Assembly (NCBI RefSeq): GCF_921293095.1
Contig: NC_060253.1
Location: forward strand, 75,677,992 to 75,741,991
DNA: 64,000 bases
Source: Ischnura elegans
Taxonomy: Eukaryota > Arthropoda > Insecta > Odonata > Coenagrionidae
Direction: 5' to 3'
Positions 46,591 to 59,363 of this stretch are shown here, piece after piece. The stretch's first letter is position 1; the number at the start of each line of letters is the position of its first letter. Both the position numbers and the translations under genes were made by a program. The notes under the pieces were generated by a model that worked only from the letters and a program-made list of their open reading frames with translations, searched no databases and was not told the origin of the DNA.

Positions 46591-47715
46591 AGTTGCGTTA
46601 TAGATACCTCGCTTTTTGTGCATTGAAGTAATTACCATAGTGAAGTGAAGTGATGTATATTACTTTATTGCATTTTGTTATAATAATTGAATTATGAGTT
46701 CCCAGGACCAGAATGAAGAGAAAATTAAATATGATTTTACGTTTTCACAAAAAAATGCAAGTTTGTTTCCTAAAAATATGAAAAAATATTAAATATCCAA
46801 ATATAATAATATGCAACTGTTGAAAAAAATTTAAACTTTCAAAAATGCATGGTGGCTTCGACAAATTATCAGTAGTTATTCAGAAATTAAATAAATAATT
46901 AGGGGATCTGGTATGTCACCACGTCAGTAGGTACTAACGTCTCGAAAAACTGCGCCAGTAGTTAAAGGCCATTTGAAAGAATAACATAAAAAGTTGGGAA
47001 TGGGAATGACGATAATTTGACTTGCAAATGTTAACTTTTTCTCCAGTCCCGTTGAAAAATATTAGGAAAAGAGATGCATCCATAAGAGCTATTTTATCAA
47101 CTATGAATCGATCGTATAAAAAGTAAAAAATGAAGAGTAATCATCCCATACATTCTTCACCGATACATATAATCTTAGATGCGTATACATCTTCAAAAAT
47201 AATTTGATCAATTTAATGCTATAATAAACTTTATTGAGTAATACCAAGGCCCCATTCTAAGACCTTAGAAGAGTGTGTTAAGCAATACCAATTGCATCAA
47301 ATTTCATAGTAGAGAGGTGGTCTAAAATATTTTAAGACGAATTGTTTTGATTAACCTTTATGCCTAGTTGCTTAGTCTTCCAGTAGTCTTAATTAATGTG
47401 TCATCCTGTTGCTTATGCAACAATTCGAGACTTATTTAATTGCTGCAGCACTAGCACATCAGAATGCATGGTACAGCGTCCCTGCATTGCGCTTCACTTT
47501 AAAGGGCCTTTCTTATCCTTCTCCGCAGTCCTCCTCATCTGTCATCCTCATCTCACGTACCTTCTGTGATTAATCACGGAGCGGTGTGCTATTTCTTACC
47601 CCCCTTCAGTACATTGCAGCTATCAGAGGCATTTTAAGTGATCAAGCTATCCAAGAGACCGTGTTGTTCATTATTCAATATATGCTGAATGCAGTCGAAA
47701 AGATTGTGATGTCAC
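46591..47715. other. AT-rich sequence, nothing recognised
   Basis: A GGGGATCTGGTATGTC segment near 46900 weakly resembles GGGGACTCGGTATGTC near 46564. Otherwise nothing is recognisable. Confidence 0.35.
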
Positions 47716-47945
47716 TGTAAATAGGTAAACTAAAGCCAAAGTTTGAAGAGTCAATGGCGAGTTTCTCTAAGAATTAAGTTGGAGGAGACTTCGGATATTC
47801 GTCTTTACTATTAGGAAACCTAAAACCTCTGTAAACTGGCAAACTAAGTCAAAAGTTTGAAGAGTGAACGTTGGGTTTCTCTGGCAATGTACTTCGGGGA
47901 GACTACTGATATTCGTCTTAAGTATTCTGAAACCTAAAAGGGAAA
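47716..47945. repeat. Two-unit tandem repeat, about 114 bp
   Basis: GTAAATAGGTAAACTAAAGC at 47718 and GTAAACTGGCAAACTAAGTC at 47832 start two units. These share AAGTTTGAAGAGT, GGGTTTCTCT-like, GGAGACT, GATATTCGTCTT and GAAACCTAAAA in order. Confidence 0.8.
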
Positions 47946-50439
47946 CCTTCTAATATTTATACACACATTGGTTTTATAATCATCACGCCGTTGGAAAATT
48001 AATTTACCTTATTCTTTATGCGATTGGTACAACTTCATAAACTGAGGTTGAAGAATGTAATAAAGGTTGTATACATACATCGTATTTCCTTTACTTTAAG
48101 GGCTTAATTTACCTCGCTCTTTTGACCTAAAGCTATAGAAATTTACACAATTATTTTTCAGATGAAATGAACATAACAGAATGAACTCGAGAAAAAAATT
48201 GAATTGAATATTGTGATCATTTACGAAAAAAAGATGCAACATAGCACACAAATTCAAAGAGGTTTGTTTATCTAATATGTACTTTTTATGAGTTGAAATG
48301 TAATGAAAGTGGTATTTGCTAAAATAAAAGTAATAAAATCGTTCAAAAATTAGTTAATAGGTACCATTAGAATAAATGAGTCATTAAGTTCATTATAATT
48401 TATTAGCTATTGAATGATTTTCGTGATAATCTTAATAATTTAGCGTTCGAATAGATTTGGCAGTGATATTTTCATGAAATTAATAAGTCAACCTATTAAT
48501 TGCTACTTAAAAATCCTATATTTTACTACCCACTTACTTTTTTTGGAGTGATGTTAACAAGGTGCAATTATTTAGCTAACATGTCGGCTTAGACAACGGC
48601 TCAACAGTTCAGCTGATACGCTAACAATGTAGCCATCAAGTAGTCCTCTATTGAAAATTCCTATTTTATATATTCCCATTACTATAATTTCGTAAAAGTG
48701 AATGGTAATGACCAATTTGTCCCAATAAAGTCATTAAAGTTACGCTAAAAGCTTCTTGGGCGACCACATTTTTTTGTCCATTTAACGCAATCGGCGATAT
48801 AAATGGCCACCGGGAAGGAATTTATATTAGCAAGGGATACGACCGTACGTGACACAAACAAGTGTGGGAAGGCATTCTGTTTTTATTCGCATATATTTCT
48901 CGGACCTTTCAGGGAAACAAAAGCTTTAAACACACAGCTGTTGGAAAAATTCCGTCCACGACCCCATCCCGAGTTTGAAAGGCATGGTTCAAAAAATAAT
49001 TAAGGCTAATAGCTTAAGAATAAATATGAGAAGGGTAGGGAGGAGATTGGAGAATCTTCATATTTTCCAGCCCTCGGAAAGCGAATCACGTAATTCGCTC
49101 GTGGAAAAATTCTCAGGCACACATCATCGCTAGCATCCGTTTCTCTTGTCCTTTGGATGCCTCCAGGAGAGATATAACGAGCAGTGCATCCATGGAAGGG
49201 GCAAAATGCCATGGGTAGAGAGATCCGAGGGTAGCTGCTGTCTGTCTCCATGACCGTAGTTGGGAAATGCGAAACTTCTGCTCAGATAATTTATTTATGC
49301 CATTAATTCGTGCGGAATGGAGGAATGAAAACTTATTTCAAGTAGCATTATTATCAGCCAATATATACCTATGTAATTGTAGACGTTGTTGGCAATTACT
49401 CATTAGTGACCCTGAGATCTCGTGGGGCACAATAGAACCAAGAACGAAACTCATCGACGCCCCAAGAATGTTCATCTTTTTCAAAATTTATAATTGCCCT
49501 TTTCATATATAATATGCAAGTAGCTTTGAAATTTACAGCTTAAGTATAAAATATAATTTTTGGCTTCATTTGGAATGAAATGACTTGAATCTGAATTATT
49601 GAACTACGAGGTTTGGTGAAATTACTGCCTATAAATACTTTATCATGGTTTTATCGAGTTCTCGAACATGGCTGCTTCTCCTAAACTAAATCTTTTGGTG
49701 AAATGATATTATTTAACTATCTTGTCAGTTGAAGTTGGTTTTTAATATTTGGTTTAGCTTTTTTATCCTTTTTTAGAAAATTTTCACCAACAATTTGAAA
49801 AAATTATGCTATTTTTAAAATAAACAGTAAAAAATACAATAATACATTTAATAAGTTAAAGTCTAGTCAAATGCAATGCCAAATTAAGTAATAAAAGTTG
49901 TTACTTATTTTTTCTGCATTCATTTTCATGGATTTAGTTTAATCCGTATTTCATTTCACGCGATTATGGAGCCTTGAGGTAGGTGGCGTTGGCGTGGACG
50001 CAAGGAAAAAATAAATGAGTATCCCCTTGCGGCAGAGGTTTCTTTCTTCAACCTTCCTTGAACCCGCACGAGGGCTATAGCCTGTGTCATCTTCACCTCA
50101 GCCGCCAATAAGGGTCGTTAACTCTTTATCCTCCCCGTCAATCCTCCTTATCTCCTCTCTTTCCCGTCCCAATCGTCCTTGGAGAGTAGATTTTAGACGA
50201 TCCTTATCCGCACCTCCCCTTATTGGACCGAAGGAGTCTCGCCATTTTCGTACCGTCCTATTGTCGTCTCGGATTTGCGGAAAGGGGAAACAATAGGCTG
50301 TTGGTTCTTTTTTTTCCTAGCCTATCCCTGCAGTGGAGGATCGCTAATTTATTTTCTCTCTGTTTATGGCGAATTTTTTTTTCTCGGGGTGTAGTGTACG
50401 GTATGCCCTTGTTGGAAGTGATCCTGACTGCTGGGGTAG
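47946..50439. other. No gene recognised
   Basis: Short open frames at 48803-49512 and 50084-50447 show no motif. The stretch at 50080-50300 is pyrimidine-rich on the plus strand. Confidence 0.35.
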
Positions 50440-50461
50440 TATCATAATTATTTATTTTAAA

Positions 50462-50935
50462 ACTAAAATTTCTTGCAGGACTTTACCGAGTTCTGTATCT
50501 CTGTAGTATGCTATTGAGGCAATCTAAACTGAGGCATGTCATTGAGGCGAGACTTGACCGAGTTTTATAGCTTGTAATTGTAGTATCATAATTATTTCTT
50601 TTAATAATACTAAAATTTCGTGCAAGACTTTGCCGAGTTCTGTAGCATGCTATTGAGGTAATCTTAACCAAGGCGAGTCATTGAGGCATGACTTGACCGA
50701 GTGCTGTAGCATTTCATTGTGGTATCATAATTTTTTTCTTTTGAAATTAAAATTTCGTGGAAGACTTTACTGATTTCTGCAGTACTTTTGCATGCCTTTG
50801 AGGTAACCTCAATCGAGACAAGTTATTGACGCAAGACTCTTCCGAGTTCTGTAGCATGTTATTGTAGTGTCATAATTATTTAATTAAAAACTAAAATTTC
50901 AGCAAGAGTTAACCGAGTACTGTATCACATCATTC
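50462..50935. repeat. Minisatellite, about 143-bp unit, 3.3 copies
   Basis: ACTAAAATTTC-type unit starts lie at 50462, 50609, 50746 and 50890. Each unit carries GCARGACTTTRCCGAGTTCTG, GCATGCTATTGAGG, TTGACCGAGT and TATCATAATTATTTCTTTT blocks. A weaker half-unit symmetry is visible: GACTT-ACCGAGT occurs twice per unit. Confidence 0.85.
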
Positions 50936-52232
50936 AAGGCTTAATGAGAAAAATGTTGTACTCTGTGGAACTTACTAAAGTACTATTCCACATGTTTAGT
51001 TTTTTATAAGCGTTAATATGAATTAATGTACGCATTCTTTAAATGGAACTCATTTTAAGCTTCGATCGACTCGGTCGGTGTTATATTTACTATCTTCTTT
51101 AAACTCAAGATCTGTGCTGTTTTATCGGTGCTTTTCTTTATTTGGCTGTTTATGAATGTTCAATAAAATTTGAGACCTTACAATATATGCCGTGAAAATT
51201 TCTCAAAATTAATTATTTAGCTTAAAGAAATTGATTTTAGCAATCATTTTATTTCGTTCTTACGAAAATAGGTTCAAAATTTTGTATATTAATTAATATA
51301 AGTACCTCTTAAGTAAAAACTACTTTCAAATGATGAATGTACGATCAACTTGCGTAGATTGATGGGTGATATTTTAGGCTGCTAATATGCTTTTCTATTA
51401 AACTTATCGAATTGAAAAAACTCATAATATGAAAACTTTATTTTAGTTAGAACACCAATTTATCTAATCATAAATAATTCTCGATTAAATAAATAAAAGC
51501 GAACAAACTATGTATAAATCCACCAATTTATTTATGTGGTACTACTAGTTTCGGCGCAGCGGCGTCATCATCAGGTACCTTCTCGATTCTCGATTAATTA
51601 CGTAATCCAATGCTGTATGTAAGGCATTCTATTGTCTTAATTTTGTTAGATTATTGAATCCTCATTGAAAAAAATAGTAATTGGAATGATTTTGACGAAT
51701 ACCACGCGGAAATATGATGTCACCTTGAATCGTTTGATCGCACCTTGCGTTATTCCCACCCACGTGGAAACTGTTGAACAACACGCCGCGGCAAGCCGTC
51801 ACCGCCTTACTTCATATTTAGAGGCAATAGGCCTCCATTAAAGGAGGCTCTATGACATGGCGGTTTAGCGTTACATCTGTTGCTGTTTTGCATGCATTCT
51901 ATTCACAAAAAATTGTAATAAAATGTAAGTAATAACCTAAAATAAAAACCAAACGTAACAATATTTCGCTAAAAAGTCAAGGAAAGTGCGTTTCGGCAAG
52001 GCAAATTTTGCCATGACGTCACACCTATTAACAGTAGTGGAAGTGGTCTTTGTCATCAACTTGATTTATTGGCTCATTTAAGTTTTACTGCCGTGTATTT
52101 CCTCGTGAAAAAGTGGAATTCGATGACTGGTTGCGTCCCGAGCGGCGATTTTGAAAACTTGAAATTTTAATGCGCGCGGAGCGACAACAATTTTAGCGAC
52201 GGACCTAAGAATCTTCTAATGCAATATTCATG
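50936..52232. other. AT-rich sequence with one hairpin-GAAAC motif
   Basis: Nothing is recognised except the motif at 51548-51574 and a small CCTCC-AAAGGAGG hairpin near 51831-51851. Confidence 0.35.
51548..51574 (-). other. Hammerhead-like core motif
   Basis: On the minus strand it reads CTGATGA, TGACGCCGCTGCGC and then CGAAAC. CTGATGA and GAAAC are exact hammerhead core words, but the intervening stem pairs only as CGC/GCG. A CCAC...GTGG context near 51520 hints at further pairing. It may be the remnant of a Penelope-like element end or retrozyme. Confidence 0.3.
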
Positions 52233-52495
52233 GGTAAAATTTTCTCGGGTTTGGCACCAGGTACAGTTGTTTAAGGCCAACGTTTCGATGAGAAACTCCC
52301 TCATCGTTATCAGGGTTAAGACTGACTGGACATAATCACTGAAGTGACGGCATAAGAATTACTGCACTTCACTGTTGATATGGCGTGATTTTATATATGC
52401 AGTCGGTCTTTGCATCGATGATGATGAGGGAGTTTCTTATCGAAACGTTGGCCTTTAACAGCCTTATCCGGTGCCAATCCCGAGAAGATTTTATC
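52233..52495. repeat. 263-bp palindromic element with hairpin-GAAAC motifs
   Basis: GGTAAAATTTTCTCGGG at 52233 is mirrored by CCCGAGAAGATTTTATC ending at 52495. The arms of about 80 bp share the GGCACC-AGG segment, the AAGGCCAACGTTTCGAT segment and GAGAAACTCCCTCATC at roughly 80% identity. The outward reading of each arm is a GATGAG/CTCATC stem followed by GAAACGTTGG, at 52282-52313 (minus) and about 52415-52446 (plus). The open frames over it (52369-52599) are incidental. Confidence 0.8.
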
Positions 52496-52804
52496 AATAG
52501 TATTCTCTGGGAAAGCTTACGATCTTTTGAAATATTCGTGCGTCGAAGCAACATTACTGATAGAAAATTCACGGAAGGTACAATGAAATGAGTCGGCAAC
52601 CATCCCTTGTACCGCCTTGAACTTTAAGTGGGGTCATACTCTTAGCACCCACTCTCCCTCGATGACGCGAAAATGCATTGTCCTCGCGGCCTTGCTCGCA
52701 AGGGAAGCAAGTCGGCGACGCAAGAATCCCGATTCAGCCTCTCGTCCAGCCCAGTAACGGCCTCGCCCACGGCTGCTGCTGCTTCTTGGAAAAAAATGAC
52801 TCAC

Positions 52805-52913
52805 CATAGTCCCGTATGTGTTTCTCCAGCTTGTCGCTCTCCTCTTGACTCTCGATGCTGGCCAAATGCATCCCGTGGTACCTGCAGTACTGCGCCGCTC
52901 TGTACCAGTTGGC
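52805..52913 (-). CDS. C-type lectin internal exon, variant B
   Basis: On the minus strand an AG acceptor (52914-52915) precedes 109 nt encoding 36 residues plus one base of a split glycine codon. A consensus donor GTGAGT follows at 52804. The peptide starts ANWYRAAQYCRYHGMHLASI and continues ESQEESDKLEKHIRDY: the first helix and following strand of a C-type lectin domain, with the conserved WY, the cysteine that pairs with the last one of the domain, and LASI. The phase-1 end joins the terminal exon at 17532 to give DYG-LEHFW without a break. It is 20/36 identical to the exon at 63247-63355 and has the same length and phases. The exon with the signal peptide and first strand is not visible. 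A longer 142-codon open frame over this exon (52634-53062) is a different frame and not the product. Confidence 0.88.
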
Positions 52914-55569
52914 CTGGGGATCACAAGTGGTTTGGAAAGGGAGGAGGGAGAAAAATGGATAGGAAGGAAGCCGAAGGAATCGGTTGAGGGAGAGGTATGT
53001 GTGGAAGGTTTTGAAGGAAAGGGTTGCGTGCGTCGAAGCGCATGTTTATTACAATCCACCAATAAAAAAAACCTTTAGTGGGGGTTTCAGTCGAGACAGG
53101 TTTCCTTGGCTTGGGGTTTTTGACTCTTTGTCTTTCTTTCTTGGCTGAGTTCTAAGAGTTGAAGGTCATACAGTCAAGGTATAAAAATGAGGTCTATCAC
53201 CTTACGTGCTCGCTCTGTGGATAAAATATGAAGCGAAATACCTTAGATCCTTTAGGCTTCTTTAGGTTTATTTCTTTGCATGTATAAACGCCGGGAGAGG
53301 TAATCATGTGTCGTTTTTTAATTCTTGTCCTCAAGCTGGAAACATATTCGCAGCGCTAAAAGCCTATTAATCATCAGTCTTACAGAACTCACCTTTCTTA
53401 GCGAAGCAAAATCATACATGGAAATATATTTTATACTTCTTTCATTATAAAAGCATGTTACGACTAAAAAAAAACAAAAAATGATCGCACTTCCATGAAA
53501 TAGATTCATCATGCGCATTTATTTTGTCAAACGTTGATTTCACGGTATTATTGTGCGAATACTTACTAGATATTATTTTTTCAAATCGATCGGGGTTTAA
53601 CGTGACAAAAACTCAAAGTCAATATCAAACAGCTTGGATTTTTCAAGTTTAAATCGTCATCCATAAATTCCAACACAATTAATGATCGTATCAGGATTGT
53701 GGTTTTGAATTTGAGGGACGATTGCAGTGAATTTATTCTCCGTATCTGTAGGTAGTCAAAAGAAAGTGGATGTATTGTTAATTTGAACTGTTCAACTCAA
53801 GGCGATGGAATAAATATTATCTTATTTAAGCATATAATACGTACATGCATGCATTTTTAAAATTAAAGTTGCCTAATTTTATGTTTTTAAAACCTTCTCA
53901 TTTCATAACCTCTGCATTATTAAGTACATCCTCAGCTCGGCTTATTTTATGTTATGCAAGTATGCGTTTTCTAAACTGTAATGAATAATGACGCCCTTTT
54001 GAATGGAGTCTCTACGTAGTTCTTATAATATCTGCTCTAAAAGTAAGGCTTGGCACGGCGCGAAGAGATTCACAATAAATGCAGGAGTGGATAAAGTAAG
54101 AAAATTGCCGTGTTTGAGAGAAAAAATTAGTTATTAACAATTTCCAATTGAAGTTTCAGCTCTATTTATAATATTTTTTTAAAAATAAAGTTAGCATTAT
54201 TTTCGAATTTTTGACTCGCTATAGAGCAAATGAAGAATGTTCGTAAAGGATGTAGTATATGTCAACTTTAATGTGTTCAAAAACTGTTGCAATAATAATG
54301 TAGACACATGCTACATCAATCCCGTATTTCTTTTACATAATTATGTTGCGAAACATCTCGCCGCATACCGTTGATTTTACTTTACAACATTTTCAACAAA
54401 TCTAAACAAAGGAGTAGGTTGTATTCGGCGGTACATAGTGGAATTCTAAGAAAATTTTGAATGAATAAAACTTAAAATTTGTGTTTTTTTCTACAGAATT
54501 TTTTATTCAATCACGGCCATGGTTTCGACGGTGTTACCAATAGATGACGTCAAAAATCTAAAAAATCGTCGTGATTTAAAAAAAGAATCTGTGGAATAAC
54601 AAATTTAAAATTCTAAACACAGGAAAGGGATTGGATCGCAACAAGGTTCTTAGACTGTACCTTAGTACCCTGGATCGCAAAAAGTGCAGTACATCGAAAA
54701 AATTAATTTTTTTTCTCCTCCACCGGGTATTTTTACAAGAATCACAACCAATTTATGCCAAGTTTCTCACGAATACATGCGAAGAAAAAATGCGCAGTGC
54801 AGCCTTAAGCTGTTTGCAAAAAAATGGGATGCGGATTGAGAGAGAAAATTTTGGCTTGCCTCCTCCTTTTGAGTGAGCTTTTGGAAGCTGTCGAGCCCGG
54901 CCCTCATGATTGGCGAGAGCAGAAGCCGACTCCTTAATTGCTTCCTTCTGTTTATCGCCGGACGCATTTTCATAAGTGGATTCTCGGAAGAGAGACGTTT
55001 CACATTCGTGAATTTAAATTGGTGTGGGATTTTTCCATGGAAAGATTCCTCGTGCTCGTTGAAGGTCGATAGCATGGGCCAAGTTTTGTCCATTGACCCA
55101 TTATAAGGCATCGACCTCCTCCCAAAAGGAAATAAACTCACTTTCGTTTCCGATTTTTACATATTATGTCATAAACTATTCGAGATAAATATACGGTGGT
55201 GAGATTTTTAAATATAATTATGGCCACTCCAACATCTTTTATAATAAAAATTGTAAAACATTCTATTCGGCTCCATGATTTATGATATTATTATTGCGCT
55301 TATGTGTTTACCCAAGAGATTCCCAAACCTTGACGGCAAATATGTAATCAAACCCCTGGGTTTGGTGTGTTTGGGCTGTTAAGCATGGACATATTTTTAG
55401 AGGTCAGTGCCCGGAAAGGAATGGCAGATGGATCTCTAACCTCCGCTAAGCCTTTTAATGAGCTCTTACGGTCGTTATTGCTAAGATTCCAAATTCAAAT
55501 TAAATGGTATTTTGAGGAGACGACCGACAGCTGAGGTCATTTGCGCCATGAGGGAAGGGGTAGGTAAAG
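52914..55569. other. No gene recognised
   Basis: This lies between the two lectin variant exons. Open frames at 54767-55141 (minus) and 54873-55106 (plus) overlap and have no motif. A TGACGTCA-like word lies near 54545. Confidence 0.35.
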
Positions 55570-55805
55570 AAGGGTGGAGAGAATCCCAGCGTCGGCATTA
55601 GCCTGCTCTTAACGTGAGGCGCCAAGGGGACCACGGCCTAACGTCCCATCCGACGGACGGAGTGTTGCGTTTGAAATGTCCTCCACACAACACTCAAGCA
55701 GGGATCGGGCAGTCTCTGAGAATTCTCTGCCACCGCCGGGATTTAAACTCGAGCCCGCCTGCTGGGAAGCCAACACTCTAGCCACCACACCAACCCGATC
55801 CCCCC
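55570..55805 (-). mobile_element. tRNA-derived SINE
   Basis: On the minus strand the head at about 55800-55735 reads GTTGGTGTGGTGGCTAGAGT, GTTGGCTTCCCAGC and GAGTTTAAATCCCGGC. This is a tRNA-like A region, an anticodon-like TTCCCAG loop (glycine type) and a B box close to the consensus. The body continues GGCAGAGAATTCTCAGAGAC and GACGTTAGGCCGTGGTCCCC, a segment I recall from arthropod SINEs. The pairing of the anticodon stem is poor, so it is a SINE and not a tRNA gene. Confidence 0.75.
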
Positions 55806-58499
55806 GAATTCAAATTAAAATTTTTGAAAAGCAAAGACTGAGTGGTCGGATAAAGATCAGCATTATCAAATTTTAAGTGAATTTCATATGCATCGCATTG
55901 TTTTTAGTGTACTCAAGAGAGGAGTCAATCATCTTTCCTTATTGAGAACTTATCGATTAGTCTTGCATGATTTAATTCTTCAACCTCAACCCCCTCATGC
56001 GGCTTTGAATTCGTCAAACGTCCTCACATTCTCTCGGAGTATAACATCGCATGGAATGGTTTCCACGTTAAAATGATTGACACATTAATGGTGGGCTCTC
56101 AATAGCCCTGGACCCTGTAATTTTCGGATACGGATGAGAGCTTGAGTTACGTGATCTTATTACTCTTCCCCCTCGAGTCGCAAATAAACGAGAGCACTTA
56201 ATGGCTGAATTAATCTGGGGAGACAGCGTAGATGGGTATCTCAGAGAGAGAAAAAAATAAGCGATAAAAAGTATTGCCCATCGGTGACGAAGTCGAAATA
56301 AACATATATTGTCAATAGAGAGACGTATGTCTTGCGGTGTAAGCGGATTCTTATGAAATAACTGACTTATCTTTCACTTACTTATTGTTCATATCTCTAA
56401 AATAGTTGCATAAATATCCTGATTAAAATGCTGCCCATATATCTAAATGCACGGAAAGAGGTACTTAATGTGAAAAACTGAAATTCATATATGTTTATCA
56501 TTAAAAAAAAATAAACTGACTCATATTTAAGTCTGTATTTCATTGCTACTCCCAGATTGCTAGCTTAAAGTATAATATTGATCATGCAACAAGGCTTTTT
56601 AAGCAATTTTAATATCTCGGGAAATGCTGCGAATCATTATTATTATTTATCATTGAAATGTCACCTCCCTCGCGCATTTGAATGTAATGCAAGCCTGATA
56701 ATGAGGATTAAGAAGCCAAATCGAATGCCATTGTGCATTATGGATGAAGAGATATTTATTCTATCTATTCGTATAACCACCGAAATTTGATAAATCTGCT
56801 GCTTTAGTCTTCACCACAGGTCTATATTTTGGAAGCTATGGTTCTCACAGTGAGTTCCCGATATTTTCCGCCCTGTCGTAGCTCACTCTTGCAGAAACCG
56901 GTGGGGGTCAGATTTGGAGGGACTAATTGCCGACCTTTCATCCCGTGACTCTGACCCAGAAATGAATAGGCGACTCTTCCCGCTACATCTTGGCTGTGGA
57001 CATTACGCACATGCCTTTTTTTAACGAGCGTCCCCCTCCTCCACGCGTCCCAGATTCGTCCACGTGACAAATCCGGATGGCGGAATGCGGACATGGGGCG
57101 ACACAGTCTCGCGGATTTAAATGAGGAGGTCCTGAAAAACGAAACACCGGGCGTATATATCCGCACGCAAAAATTTTCGTCCCCGATACGCGGAATTTTT
57201 CCCAATATTTCCTCGATTTCCCGAGAATTCTGAACCTTTCCGAATGCACAGATTTATTTACTCTTGAAAACATTTTGATGCTATTCCCACTATTGATAAA
57301 ATAAGCATTCTTTTGCCTTTATTATCAAATACGCCTTCCTCTCCAATTTGTTTTCTAGATATCGTGCTCCCATCCTATAGTGTCCTGTGGTTCTTTTTTC
57401 AATGAAATGGTAGGAAATAAAATGTAGTTTTTAATCAAAGTAAAACAGTGAAATAAAAAGTGGTTATAATTTCATATTGTAAAGCATCGAATTAAATACA
57501 TCGAGAAGAGCTATCGCTACTCGTATGAAATAATTTTTGCGTCCAATGCATCATATTTCATGAAATATGACTTTTTAAATATACATTACGGATGTTTTAA
57601 ACATTATTTAACTTAAACTTTCAAAATATTTACACTGTTCCCCTAGATTGTGCTAAAATTATGAAAATCTGTTGACGTGCAATGCCTACGGTTGAATTTG
57701 ACAATGCTTTTAATTCACGATTTTTGCTGACATGTGGTATTTCTGCTGAAGAATTAATAGTATTAGATATATTAAGCACATTTTATTATTAACAATATTT
57801 TTAGTACTAAATATGCATTGACTATGAGGACCCTTCGTAATTTGAATACATTTTTTCCCCAATGATATCATTTAAATAGGTATGTATACGCTGCTGACTG
57901 TAGCATGGAAGGGCGTACGAATGAAATGGCAGTTCCTTCGAATATGTTACATTCTGTGTTTCACTCATTATTTTCGTAATTGTTGCATTACTGTTGTCGG
58001 ACTTTAGAATATTGACAATTTTTATTTAAAATAATCAAATTCTCAAAAAATAAAATAAAACTCGCCCGTCGTTCTATTTCCCGAAGGGCTCTTAAATTGG
58101 CAAGGGTCAATGGCTGCCGTAAGTGGGCGATCGAATATTTTATTCAAAATTTAACGAAGGTAAGACCATCAGTCCTTATTTGGGCCTTAATCATCAGGTA
58201 TGAAAAGTTTCCTGCTCCACTCTCTGACCATGAACGGCTTGCGTTGCTCCCGCGTATAATTTCACCGATTGTCGTGTCGCCTGTTATTATTTGATGGAAA
58301 CATTCATGAATTTGTTTCTTCGTTTTAGCGATCGGTGCATTGATGACAGAGCTAAAACCGTGTAATTTTTTCTGCTGTTGAGGGGTATGATTTTCTTTAC
58401 CTCTTGAGATCGTGGATAGAGGCTGGAATTATCGAGATTTCTATAATTTCGGGGCCTGGAAGATTGCGGAAAGAAAACAATAGGAACACTTATCTGATT
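55806..58499. other. No gene recognised
   Basis: Overlapping minus-strand open frames at 56822-57273 in a GC-richer part carry no recognised motif. The remainder is AT-rich. Confidence 0.35.
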
Positions 58500-58588
58500 A
58501 AGTTTTACTGGATATCAGATAATTACTTATACCCCTTGTTTTTGAGAGTGTAATTTTTTTTGTAATTGTCTGATATCCAGGAAAACTT
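58500..58588. repeat. 89-nt hairpin with 27-bp arms
   Basis: AAGTTTTACTGGATATCAGA plus seven bases (58500-58526) is mirrored at 58562-58588 with two mismatches, around a 35-base loop. Size and loop are compatible with a pre-miRNA, though near-perfect pairing also fits a small palindromic element remnant. Confidence 0.8.
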
Positions 58589-59363
58589 ACAATGGAATAC
58601 CACAAAGTAAATCAAGAGTTAGTGAATTTTGACGTATCTGATTATCTTGGGTTTCTATTAAAATGCATGATACAATGGCTAAGGCTTTTATCAAAATTCT
58701 AACATTAAAATCGCCATTTGTTTTTTAACGGGTATACGTTCTAAAAATCTTGACCAAAGCCCATTCCTTTGCAATTTAACAAATATATCAACTCAATTTT
58801 GACGAAATTTTCTCGTATTCCTAATAAATCAATGAAAACTTATCGATGTCGACCAAATCACCTGACGAAAAAAATCCGTATTCATATATATTTGGCAAGG
58901 GGTCCCTCCTCACCTCACTTTATCCAAACGACATCTAACGTCTTCCAGGTTTGGCCGACTTTTAACGGCCAAATGATCGAACTCTATGGTCGTACTATAA
59001 TACCTAAGTTTTTATGCACCTCCAATTTTGTCAATATAGATTCCAGGGTCAATTTTGCCATGATTTCTTTATCCAAGCACTAGGGACTAATAGATTAGAG
59101 AGGCGTTTCTAACAACAATCGATGTGCTTGATTATCTTTTGTCATATTGTACCTTAAAAATAAACTCAGAGCTTATACCGTAAAACCTTTGATTAGGTAG
59201 TCCACTTAAACCGGATTTATTTATAAAAATGACTCTAAAAAGGAATCTTAATTAATTTTGGATTCTTCTCTAAATTATCTGTGATATATTTAATTTGATT
59301 CCCACCTTGATAAAATAGCATGCCTGGAATAATCCTCAGTTAAAATTCGAAGGCTATGCATGG
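58589..59363. other. No gene recognised
   Basis: The 104-codon open frame at 58769-59083 (+) has no motif I recognise. Confidence 0.35.

Noticed and set aside
52634..53062. 142-codon minus-strand open frame
   Set aside because: It overlaps the lectin variant B exon in a different frame. The exon frame has clear lectin motifs and splice sites, so the long open frame is a by-product of GC content.
56822..57273. Minus-strand open frames of 96-127 codons
   Set aside because: Two overlapping frames on the same strand, no motif and no splice support.
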